A DNA stretch of 5,664 nucleotides from Clostridiales bacterium. Its GTDB lineage: Bacteria > Bacillota > Clostridia > Oscillospirales > QAMX01. The DNA is taken from assembly GCA_012841675.1 (NCBI GenBank), contig DUUG01000114.1, positions 1 through 5,664 of the forward strand. Direction: 5' to 3'. Below, piece after piece: positions 1 to 5,664 of this stretch. Position 1 is the stretch's first letter. Each line of letters begins with the position of its first letter. The position numbers and the translations under genes are program-made. Below the pieces are notes generated by a model that saw only the letters and a list, made by a program, of their open reading frames with translations, was not told the origin of the DNA and did no database searches.

Positions 1-1679
1 GATTCGGGGTGAACGCCTGTGTTGTCAAGGGGTTCTTCTCCGCCGGGGATTCGAAGGAAGCCGGCGCACTGTTCAAAGGTTTTCGGCCCCAGTTTTTTCA
101 CCTTTTTTAGCTGTATTCGGTTGGTAAAGGGGCCGTTTTCGTCCCGGTATGTCACAATGTTGACGGCAACGGATTTGGAAATGCCTGCAACGTAAGAGAG
201 CAGGGACACGGAGGCCGTATTCAAATCCACGCCGATGGAGTTAACGGCAGATTCTACCACGCCGGCCAGCACTTCCTCCAGCCGCGCCTGGGGCATATCA
301 TGCTGATACTGCCCTACGCCGATGGCCTTCGGCTCGATCTTCACAAGCTCCGCCAGAGGATCCTGCAATCGGCGGGCAATGGACACGGCGCTTCTCTGGG
401 ACACGTCATAGTCCGGAAACTCCTCGGCGGCCAGCTTGGAAGCGGAATACACCGAAGCGCCGGCCTCGCTTACGACCATATATGAAACAGGGCGGGCGGC
501 TTTTTTAATGGTATCCGCCGTGAAAATCTCTGCTTCCCTAGAGGCGGTTCCGTTGCCTATGGCGATACAATCGACCTTGTATTTTTCGATCCAAGCAAGC
601 AGCTTGTCGGCCGCTTCTTTCGTCTTATTTTGCGGCGGTGTGGGGTATATAACGTCAACGGCGATTACTTTGCCGCTTGGATCCACAACGCAGAGCTTAC
701 AGCCGGTTCGATACGCCGGGTCTAAACCGATGACGACCTTGCCCTTCACAGGCGGCGCCAAAAGAAGCTGCCTTAGATTTAGGCCGAACATTTCCATAGC
801 ACCGTTTTCGGCCCGCTCCGTCAGACTGTTGCGCACCTCTCGCTCTAAGGAGGGTTTAATAAGCCTTGTCCACGCGTCTGCCCGCAGTTCTTCCATGAAG
901 GAGGCAAAAGCTCCTTTGCCGTTGGCAAAACGATGCAGAATCGAAGCGCAGTCTTCCTCGGGGAAGGCAATAGAAACCTTAAGTTTTTCCTCCCGTTCGC
1001 CCCGGTTGACGGCCAAAATCCGGTGCCCGGGCATCTTTTGTACAGGCTCGCTGTATTCGTAGTACAACCGGTAGACCGTGTCTTCCTCCGTTGCGGCGGC
1101 GGAAACCAAAACTGCTTTCTGCAGGGTTTTTTCGCGAAGCTGCTTGCGCAAAGCGGCATTTTCCGAAAGCCTTTCTGCCAAAATATCCATAGCCCCCGCC
1201 ACGGCACTTTCCGCATACGGCACCTTTTTCTCTTCATCCACAAAAGGCTCGGCCAATGCCAAAGGAGAGAGGTTTTCTTGGTTTCGGTGTTCCCAAATGG
1301 CGTCGGCCAGCGGGGTTAGCCCCTTTTCCGCGGCGATCAAAGCCCGCGTGCGCCGTTTGGGACGGAAGGGAAGATAGAGATCCTCCAGCTCTGCTAGCGT
1401 TACAGCAGCGGCAATGGCGTTGGCAAGCTCTTCCGTAAGGTGGCCCTGTGCTTCGATGGTCTCTAAAATTTCCTGCCGGCGCTTTTCCATTCCGCGCAGG
1501 TATTTTAATCGGTCAGCCAGCTCGCGCAGCACCTGATCGTCGCAGCCGCCGGTCATTTCCTTCCGGTAGCGGGCGATAAAGGGCACCGTGTTGTCTGCAT
1601 CGAGCAGGGCAATGATGTTTTGCACATGCACCGGCTGAAGCGAAAATTCCTCCGCCAGACGCGCAACCATATGGGACAT
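1..1679 (-). CDS. tex: Tex family transcription accessory / S1 RNA-binding protein (3' end beyond window)
   Basis: This is the first 559 codons of Tex, a conserved cytoplasmic nucleic-acid-binding protein linked to transcription. The frame is open to the left edge, so the end of the helix-hairpin-helix region and the C-terminal S1 domain lie outside; family members are usually about 700-780 residues. Visible landmarks, in order: the N-terminal Tex signature NTVPFIARYRKE (residues 30-41); a helical central region including DLYLPFRPKRRTR; the YqgF/RNase H-like domain starting at GLDPAYRTGCK with Asp320; SEAGAS (404-409); ARRLQDPLAELVKIEPK; IGVGQYQHD (453-461); then VDLNTAS (484-490) leading into helix-hairpin-helix segments ending in KLGPKTFEQCAGFLRIP and PLDNTGVHPE. 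The start is the ATG at 1677-1679. AGAAAGG lies 10 nt upstream and overlaps the stop codon of the preceding gene; an ATG three codons later would be too far from it. It lies 15 bp downstream of the DUF4130 gene, so cotranscription is likely. No internal disruption is seen. Confidence 0.97.
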   Translation of the reverse strand, partial: MSHMVARLAEEFSLQPVHVQNIIALLDADNTVPFIARYRKEMTGGCDDQVLRELADRLKYLRGMEKRRQEILETIEAQGHLTEELANAIAAAVTLAELEDLYLPFRPKRRTRALIAAEKGLTPLADAIWEHRNQENLSPLALAEPFVDEEKKVPYAESAVAGAMDILAERLSENAALRKQLREKTLQKAVLVSAAATEEDTVYRLYYEYSEPVQKMPGHRILAVNRGEREEKLKVSIAFPEEDCASILHRFANGKGAFASFMEELRADAWTRLIKPSLEREVRNSLTERAENGAMEMFGLNLRQLLLAPPVKGKVVIGLDPAYRTGCKLCVVDPSGKVIAVDVIYPTPPQNKTKEAADKLLAWIEKYKVDCIAIGNGTASREAEIFTADTIKKAARPVSYMVVSEAGASVYSASKLAAEEFPDYDVSQRSAVSIARRLQDPLAELVKIEPKAIGVGQYQHDMPQARLEEVLAGVVESAVNSIGVDLNTASVSLLSYVAGISKSVAVNIVTYRDENGPFTNRIQLKKVKKLGPKTFEQCAGFLRIPGGEEPLDNTGVHPE

Positions 1680-1694
1680 GATTTCACGGCCTTT

Positions 1695-2438
1695 CTATTC
1701 TTGAAATTCGGTCATATTTTTGCGGTAGCGGAGAGGGATAAAATGCTGTTGCAGCTTGAGATTTTTGCGCCAGGGAATGGCGATGTTCTCAAAATATGTC
1801 CGCCAGAGCGCTTCAAACTCTTCGTCTTCGGGAAGGGGCGGGTCGTTAATTTCGGGCAGGGAGGACAAATGCCAGTTTTCTGTATCCCATACCAGACTGT
1901 ATTTGCGAACCGTATCCCGCAGAATAAAGCATTGATCGTTTAACCGATCGGTAAAAAATTCTATAAGCAGCGGCAGAATGTCATACGCAGGGGCAATGTC
2001 TGCCACATACACCCCTGTGCCGGCGGTGTTTTTTCCCGCTTTGACAAATCGTGTAAACTGCCGGAACCGCTCCACCTCTTTTAAAACGCGCCGGATGGCA
2101 CGATGTACCGCGTGAACAGCCGGGTCATACCGCCTGCTGTCGGGGTTTCCTTTTATTTCAATAGCCAAACGGATGTAGGCAAGAAGGGCGTTGTTCATAT
2201 CCTCGTCGGTGTAAAGCCAGGCGTGATAGACATTTTGCGAAATATGCAGGGATTCTAAACGGGCGGAAACCCGGTCGGCGTGGGCTTCGTTTGGTTCTAC
2301 TTGGATTTCGTCTTGAAAGGGAAGGCCGCCGGCCGTTTCTTGCGTGGCTAGATGGGCAGTTTTCTGACGCTTGTCTGCGTAAATACAAAACACGGCCGAC
2401 AAAAAGCCCTCGTATGTTCCGTCGTAGATATATGTCAT
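1695..2438 (-). CDS. TIGR03915/DUF4130 family putative DNA metabolism protein
   Basis: This is a 247-residue protein with the hallmarks of the TIGR03915 (probable DNA metabolism protein) family, which carries a DUF4130 domain. Its biochemical activity is not firmly established. The start MTYIYDGTYEGFLSAVF (residues 1-17) is the characteristic N-terminal box. The DUF4130 part spans about residues 85-245 and includes ERFRQFTRFVK (123-133), YVADIAPAYDILPLLIEFF (144-162), LWRTYFENIAIPWRKN (211-226) and the C-terminal HFIPLRYRKNMTEF (232-245). Length is normal for the family and both ends look intact. The ATG is preceded by a very strong ribosome site, GGGGGAGGG, five bases upstream (2444-2452). 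From general knowledge, this family is usually found beside a radical-SAM protein (TIGR03916) and the two are thought to act together in DNA modification or repair. That partner is not adjacent here: tex lies 15 bp downstream and murA lies upstream behind a terminator. Family assignment is confident; molecular role is unknown. Confidence 0.92.
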   Translation of the reverse strand: MTYIYDGTYEGFLSAVFCIYADKRQKTAHLATQETAGGLPFQDEIQVEPNEAHADRVSARLESLHISQNVYHAWLYTDEDMNNALLAYIRLAIEIKGNPDSRRYDPAVHAVHRAIRRVLKEVERFRQFTRFVKAGKNTAGTGVYVADIAPAYDILPLLIEFFTDRLNDQCFILRDTVRKYSLVWDTENWHLSSLPEINDPPLPEDEEFEALWRTYFENIAIPWRKNLKLQQHFIPLRYRKNMTEFQE

Positions 2439-2462
2439 GAAAACCCTCCCCCGAAGAAACGG

Positions 2463-2496
2463 TAAAAAACGGCGGCTTTCGCGTGAAAGCCGCCGT
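2463..2496 (-). terminator. Intrinsic terminator of murA
   Basis: A perfect 12-bp stem (2469-2480 pairing with 2485-2496, ACGGCGGCTTTC against GAAAGCCGCCGT) encloses a 4-nt loop. Read on the minus strand it is followed directly by a run of six T (2464-2469, the first overlapping the stem base). It begins 7 bp after the murA stop codon. The plus-strand side has no T-run, so it acts in the murA direction only. It should end most murA transcripts before the downstream DUF4130 gene. Confidence 0.93.
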
Positions 2497-2503
2497 ATTA
2501 GTT

Positions 2504-3793
2504 CTATCCGACCCGGAAAACCGATTCGGTATCGGGCGTGTCAATAACCGAAATATCAGCGCCCAGCATGCGAAGCTTTTCTACCAGGTTTTCATAGCCG
2601 CGTTCGATATGGTGAACACCGGTTAATTCTGTAGGCCCCTTAGCGGCAAGCCCGGCAATCACAAGCGCCGCTCCTGCGCGCAAATCGCATGCGCAGACGG
2701 GAGCGCCGGTGAGCGACGGCACCGCATCAATCACGGCCGTTTTGCCGTCCACCTGAATTTGAGCCCCCATACGCCGAAGCTCGTCCACATATCGGAACCG
2801 ATTGTCCCAAATACTCTCGGTAATCACGCTTGTGCCGTTGGCAAGACACAAAACGGCGGCAATCTGCGGTTGCATGTCGGTGGGAAAACCGGGGTAGGGC
2901 AGCGTTTTGACGTTGGTTCGGATAATGGGCTTATCGCGGATAATTTGCAAAGCATCGTCCTTGTCAATGATAGTGACGCCCATCTCCGTAAACTTGGCTG
3001 TAATACATTCCAAATGCTTGGGGATGATATTGTCGATGGTAATATCGCCGCCGGTTGCGGAAACAGCGGCAATAAATGTGCCGGCTTCGATCTGGTCGGG
3101 GATAATAGAATAAATCCCCCCGCGCATTTTAGGGACACCGCGGATTTTAATAACGTCGGTGCCTGCGCCGCGAACATCAGCGCCCATAGAGTTTAAGAAG
3201 TTGGCAACGTCGACAATATGCGGTTCCTTTGCGGCATTTTCCAGCACGGTCAGCCCCGGCGCGCGAACAGCCGCCAGCATAACGTTAATCGTAGCACCAA
3301 CGGAAACCTTGTCAAAATACACATGGCCCGAACGCAGACCGGAGGGAAGAGAAGCGTGAACAATGCCGCTTCGCACGTCAATTTCGGCGCCTAGCACCTG
3401 AAAACCCTTGACATGCTGGTCAATGGGCCGATCTCCCAAGTCGCAACCGCCGGGCATGGCCACACGGGCGGATCCAAAGCGCCCCAAAAGAGCGCCAATT
3501 AAATAATAAGAGGCGCGCATTTTTCGCATCATATCATAATTGGGTTCCACTTGGCGAAGGGAAGTAGAATCAATTTCCAGAGTTGTGGGATTGATAAAGC
3601 GAATTTTTGCACCCAGGAAATTTAAAATATCTAGCCAAAGGGAAACGTCGCTGATACGGGGGACGTTTTCGATTCGGCATACGCCTTCCACAAGAAGAGC
3701 GGCCGGGATAATTCCAAGAACTGCGTTTTTTGCCCCGCTGATAGTTACACTGCCATAAAGCGGCTTGCCGCCGTTTATAACATACTTAATCAA
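2504..3793 (-). CDS. murA: UDP-N-acetylglucosamine 1-carboxyvinyltransferase (MurA)
   Basis: MurA transfers enolpyruvate from PEP to the 3'-hydroxyl of UDP-GlcNAc, the first committed cytoplasmic step of peptidoglycan synthesis and the target of fosfomycin. The 429-residue protein is full length for the family. It shows SGAKNAV with Lys22 and Asn23 (substrate binding), the catalytic loop PGGCDLGDRPIDQH with Cys117 (equivalent to E. coli Cys115, the residue alkylated by fosfomycin), YPGFPTDMQPQ with Asp306 (general base), and ERGYENL with Arg398. Cys rather than Asp at 117 predicts a fosfomycin-sensitive enzyme. The start is a TTG: the encoded N-terminus MIKYVINGGKPLYGSVTISG aligns with the family start, AGAAGGGG sits 6 nt upstream, and no ATG lies between it and the in-frame upstream stop. 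Many Firmicutes have two MurA paralogues; which one this is cannot be told here. It has its own promoter and terminator and looks monocistronic. Confidence 0.98.
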   Translation of the reverse strand: MIKYVINGGKPLYGSVTISGAKNAVLGIIPAALLVEGVCRIENVPRISDVSLWLDILNFLGAKIRFINPTTLEIDSTSLRQVEPNYDMMRKMRASYYLIGALLGRFGSARVAMPGGCDLGDRPIDQHVKGFQVLGAEIDVRSGIVHASLPSGLRSGHVYFDKVSVGATINVMLAAVRAPGLTVLENAAKEPHIVDVANFLNSMGADVRGAGTDVIKIRGVPKMRGGIYSIIPDQIEAGTFIAAVSATGGDITIDNIIPKHLECITAKFTEMGVTIIDKDDALQIIRDKPIIRTNVKTLPYPGFPTDMQPQIAAVLCLANGTSVITESIWDNRFRYVDELRRMGAQIQVDGKTAVIDAVPSLTGAPVCACDLRAGAALVIAGLAAKGPTELTGVHHIERGYENLVEKLRMLGADISVIDTPDTESVFRVG

Positions 3794-3799
3794 ACGGTT

Positions 3800-3807
3800 C
3801 CCCTTCT
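3800..3807 (-). promoter_or_regulatory. Ribosome binding site fixing the TTG start of murA
   Basis: AGAAGGGG on the minus strand, 6 nt before the TTG codon at 3791-3793. An in-frame TAA about 33 bases upstream, with no ATG between, leaves TTG as the only start that preserves the conserved N-terminal strand of MurA. Confidence 0.8.
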
Positions 3808-3887
3808 TTCCGTGTTTTACTGTTTATTACCAAATGCCGTTCACTTTGTGTCTAAAGAAATCGAGACAACAGATATCATTCTACGAA

Positions 3888-3916
3888 AGTATATCACTAT
3901 TCCCGTTTTCTGTCAA
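3888..3916 (-). promoter_or_regulatory. Sigma-A type promoter of murA
   Basis: On the minus strand a perfect -35 box TTGACA (3911-3916) is followed by a 17-bp spacer and the -10 box TATACT (3888-3893, 5 of 6 consensus bases). The -10 is preceded by TGA, which gives an extended -10 motif. Transcription should start near 3881, giving a murA leader of about 87 nt. I see no riboswitch or attenuator in that leader; a short TGTCT/AGACA inverted repeat (3849-3868) is the only structure noted and is weak. Confidence 0.85.
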
Positions 3917-3993
3917 CTAAAGGCCCTGTTATGTTATTGTGGTCATAAAACCCCGATTTTATAAAATATAGCGATGTCTATGGAAAATAATTA

Positions 3994-4008
3994 TGAAAAT
4001 GATTATTA
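3994..4008. promoter_or_regulatory. Candidate Fur-type operator
   Basis: TGAAAATGATTATTA matches the 7-1-7 Fur box TGATAAT-N-ATTATCA at 12 of 14 positions. Extending left to 3989, it matches the 19-bp hexamer-type Fur consensus at about 14 of 18 positions. It fits the PerR version of the box slightly less well (11 of 14). It overlaps the -35 region of one candidate promoter for the rightward gene and lies about 95 bp before its start codon. The surrounding DNA is AT-rich, so a chance match is possible. Confidence 0.4.
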
Positions 4009-4031
4009 TGTTCTGGAATTTATGCTAAAAT
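4003..4031 (+). promoter_or_regulatory. Candidate upstream promoter of the DUF4838 gene
   Basis: A TAAAAT -10 box (4026-4031, 5 of 6) with an upstream TGC extension lies 17 bp from a weak -35 box TTATTA (4003-4008, 3 of 6). The -35 overlaps the Fur-like repeat, which would suit repression. The weak -35 and AT-rich setting keep confidence low. Confidence 0.3.
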
Positions 4032-4044
4032 ATGCCTATACTTA

Positions 4045-4073
4045 TTGCACGAGATTCCAGTATATGGTATGCT
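4045..4073 (+). promoter_or_regulatory. Candidate proximal promoter of the DUF4838 gene
   Basis: TTGCAC (4045-4050) and TATGCT (4068-4073) are separated by 17 bp, and a TGG immediately before the -10 makes an extended -10 motif. The predicted start near 4080 would leave a leader of only about 23 nt containing the ribosome site. Matches to consensus are 3 of 6 and 4 of 6, so this is plausible rather than certain. Confidence 0.4.
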
Positions 4074-4087
4074 TTATGCAGTAAAAT

Positions 4088-4094
4088 AAGGGGG
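4088..4094 (+). promoter_or_regulatory. Ribosome binding site of the DUF4838 gene
   Basis: AAGGGGG lies 8 nt before the ATG at 4103. With the in-frame TAA at 4082-4084 it fixes the start of the gene. Confidence 0.8.
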
Positions 4095-4102
4095 CAGAGC
4101 CG

Positions 4103-5664
4103 ATGAAAACTTTGTTTGTAGATCTAAAAAGCAAAGAATATCCTGCAATTCTGGCACAGCGGGAGCTTGTGAAGTACATAACGCAAATGGACCCCGGTGT
4201 TTCGGTGGCCTACGGGCAGGGAGGCATTACCTTGGCCGTTGCGCCGGAGGAGTTTGATGTGGCCGACCCCGCTTTGGATGACGCGGTTTCCATTAAGGTT
4301 TCCGGCGGAAAAGGCCGGATTGCCGCCTCCAATGCGCGGGCGCTTTTGATCGGCGTGTATCTATTTTTTAGAAAGCTTGGCGCTTCCTTTTTAAAACCCG
4401 GCAAGAACGGGGAGATGATCCCTTCCCGCCTGCTGGAAGAAATGACCGTGTCATACTCCCATGCAGCCTCCTATCGGCACCGGGGTATCTGCATAGAGGG
4501 GGCCGTTTCCATCGAGCATGTGCTGGATATGCTGGAATGGATGCCCAAAGCGGGGTATAACAGCTATTTCGTGCAGTTTTTAACGCCGTTTCACTTTTTC
4601 CAAAGGTATTACGGCCACGAATGGCACATCTATAAGCAGCCGGAACGGCTTACCAAAACGATTATCGACGGTTTTACCGCGCAGATTATGAAAGCCGCCA
4701 AAGAACGGGGTCTTATGTACCACGCCGCCGGCCACGGATGGACGTGCGAGCCGCTGGGTGTGCCGGGCTTGGGTTGGTACTTGGACGAAAACGAGTATCC
4801 CCAGGAGGTTACGAAGCTGTTTGCCGAAGTAAACGGCAAACGCGAGCTTTGGGGGAAGATTCCGCTGAATACGAACCTTTGCTATGGCAACGAAATTACG
4901 CGGGAAAAGATTACAAGCACCATTGCAAACTATTGTGAAGCACATCCCGAGGTGGACGTTTTGCAGTTCTGGCTGGCCGACGGTTCCAACAACCACTGCG
5001 AATGCCCGCTCTGCGTAGATACGATTCCGGCGGATTTTTACGTTCGCATGCTCAACGATTTGGATCAGAAGCTTACGGAAAAGGGGCTTCCGACCCGTGT
5101 GGTCTTTTTGATTTACGTGGATTTGCTTTGGAAGCCGGAAAAGGAAACCCTGCAAAACACCGACCGGTTTATATTGATGTTTGCCCCCATCTCCCGCACC
5201 TACTCGCAAACTCTGCAGGACGACGGCTCCGGCCAAACGAGGCCCTATGTGAGAAACAAGCTGGAGTTTCCGAAAAATGTGGCCGATGGGATTGCCTACC
5301 TGCGGGACTGGCAGGGCGTTATCGGCGACTGCGATAGCTTTATCTTTGATTACCACTTTATGTGGGACTATATCCGGGAAGCAGGCAGCATGCACCATGC
5401 GAAAACTCTGTTTTCCGATATGGTGTGTCTGGAGAAGCTGAAGCTCGACGGTATGGTTAGCTGCCAAAACCAGCGTGTCTTTTTCCCGACACCGCTGGGT
5501 ATGCACGCCATGGCGGAAGCTTTGTGGGACAAAACCGTTTCCTTTGACGAAGTAGCTGACAAGGTTTTGGGCGCCTGTTTTGGAAAAGCCGGACAGACGG
5601 GCGTTACCTCGAACTCTATAAGGTGGGAGGTATTTCAAGACAACAACTCGATCAGCTGGAAAGC
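4103..5664 (+). CDS. DUF4838 / GH67-like glycosidase-fold protein, cut by window edge, possible frameshift near 5590
   Basis: The frame runs 520 codons to the right edge without a stop. Residues 1-120 resemble the small alpha/beta domain placed before the barrel in GH67 and GH20 enzymes: RALLIGVYLFFRKLG (79-93), then FLKPGKNGEMIP (96-107). The putative TIM-barrel part opens with RGICIEG (127-133) and contains WLADGSNNHCECPLC (290-304; Cys299, Cys301, Cys304), FDYHFMWDY (415-423) and DGMVSCQNQR (449-458) through LGMHAMAEALWD (465-476), all typical of DUF4838-type proteins. Activity is not established for the family; hydrolysis of a uronic-acid or similar glycan is inference. There is no signal peptide or membrane segment, so it should act in the cytoplasm. 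Start: ATG at 4103 with AAGGGGG 8 nt upstream and an in-frame TAA at 4082. After FGKAG (493-497) the expected helix is read in another frame (from 5593), suggesting a one-base loss. Glu132, Asp293 and Asp416 are visible acidic candidates for the active site. Confidence 0.85.
   Translation, partial: MKTLFVDLKSKEYPAILAQRELVKYITQMDPGVSVAYGQGGITLAVAPEEFDVADPALDDAVSIKVSGGKGRIAASNARALLIGVYLFFRKLGASFLKPGKNGEMIPSRLLEEMTVSYSHAASYRHRGICIEGAVSIEHVLDMLEWMPKAGYNSYFVQFLTPFHFFQRYYGHEWHIYKQPERLTKTIIDGFTAQIMKAAKERGLMYHAAGHGWTCEPLGVPGLGWYLDENEYPQEVTKLFAEVNGKRELWGKIPLNTNLCYGNEITREKITSTIANYCEAHPEVDVLQFWLADGSNNHCECPLCVDTIPADFYVRMLNDLDQKLTEKGLPTRVVFLIYVDLLWKPEKETLQNTDRFILMFAPISRTYSQTLQDDGSGQTRPYVRNKLEFPKNVADGIAYLRDWQGVIGDCDSFIFDYHFMWDYIREAGSMHHAKTLFSDMVCLEKLKLDGMVSCQNQRVFFPTPLGMHAMAEALWDKTVSFDEVADKVLGACFGKAGQTGVTSNSIRWEVFQDNNSISWK

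Larger units (their letters stand above)
3794..4102. other. AT-rich divergent intergenic region between murA and the DUF4838 gene
   Basis: This 309-bp gene-free stretch is clearly more AT-rich than the flanking coding DNA. From left to right it holds the murA ribosome site and leader, the murA promoter, a 12-bp perfect palindrome ATTTTATAAAAT (3956-3967) of unclear meaning, a Fur-like inverted repeat (3994-4008), two candidate rightward promoters, and four copies of TATGC between 4021 and 4079. I see no small ORF with a ribosome site and no RNA gene. Confidence 0.8.

Noticed and set aside
436..1062. A 208-codon open frame on the plus strand opposite tex
   Set aside because: The minus strand here encodes uninterrupted, highly conserved Tex sequence, including the YqgF domain; the plus-strand product is unrecognisable.
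2759..3196. A 145-codon open frame on the plus strand inside murA
   Set aside because: It is fully antisense to conserved MurA catalytic sequence, with no ribosome site or family resemblance.
3849..3868. TGTCT/AGACA inverted repeat in the murA leader
   Set aside because: Five-bp stem with a 10-nt loop; too weak for an attenuator or riboswitch and no supporting elements nearby.
3956..3967. Perfect 12-bp palindrome ATTTTATAAAAT
   Set aside because: Made only of A and T in an AT-rich region, with no GC stem, no T-run context and no match to a known operator; chance is the simplest reading.
4580..5638. A 352-codon open frame on the minus strand opposite the DUF4838 gene
   Set aside because: It mirrors the codon structure of the plus-strand gene, has no recognisable family motif, and the plus strand carries clear domain motifs with a good ribosome site. 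It is a shadow frame.
1..5664. Search for mobile elements, CRISPR arrays, tRNA/rRNA genes or a defence island
   Set aside because: No transposase, integrase, terminal repeats, regularly spaced repeats or structured RNA genes were seen; apart from the 309-bp intergenic region the window is densely coding with ordinary genes.

Overview
The window looks like chromosomal DNA from a Gram-positive, Clostridia-type Firmicute, possibly an uncultured gut or anaerobic lineage of roughly 50-55% GC. The evidence is strong GGAGG-type ribosome sites, a TTG start codon on murA, a near-consensus sigma-A promoter, a classical hairpin-plus-U-tract terminator, and the closest matching styles of the encoded families (MurA, Tex, TIGR03915/DUF4130). 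Genus cannot be assigned from this sequence alone.

Layout. Positions 1-1679 (minus strand) hold the first 559 codons of tex, an S1-domain RNA-binding transcription accessory protein that runs off the left edge. Positions 1695-2438 (minus) hold a 247-residue TIGR03915/DUF4130 protein of putative DNA metabolism or repair, 15 bp upstream of tex and so probably cotranscribed with it. A strong intrinsic terminator (2463-2496) separates this pair from murA (2504-3793, minus; UDP-GlcNAc enolpyruvyl transferase, with all key residues present and a TTG start). murA has its own near-perfect promoter (3888-3916). A 309-bp AT-rich divergent intergenic region (3794-4102) follows. It carries the murA promoter, two candidate rightward promoters, and a Fur-like inverted repeat. 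Position 4103 to the right edge (plus strand) is a long glycosidase-like gene with a GH67/GH20-type N-terminal domain and a DUF4838-type body. It has no signal peptide and is cut by the window edge.

How the genes fit together. murA makes the first committed peptidoglycan precursor and appears to be a self-contained transcription unit. The DUF4130-tex pair is a housekeeping nucleic-acid unit. The divergent DUF4838 gene probably belongs to a separate carbohydrate-related unit extending to the right. I see no mobile element, CRISPR array, tRNA, rRNA or recognisable defence system, and no evidence for a novel multi-gene system. The points most worth a second look are a probable single-base frameshift near the 3' end of the DUF4838 reading frame, the Fur-like site in front of that gene, and the absence of any visible promoter for the DUF4130-tex pair behind a strong terminator.
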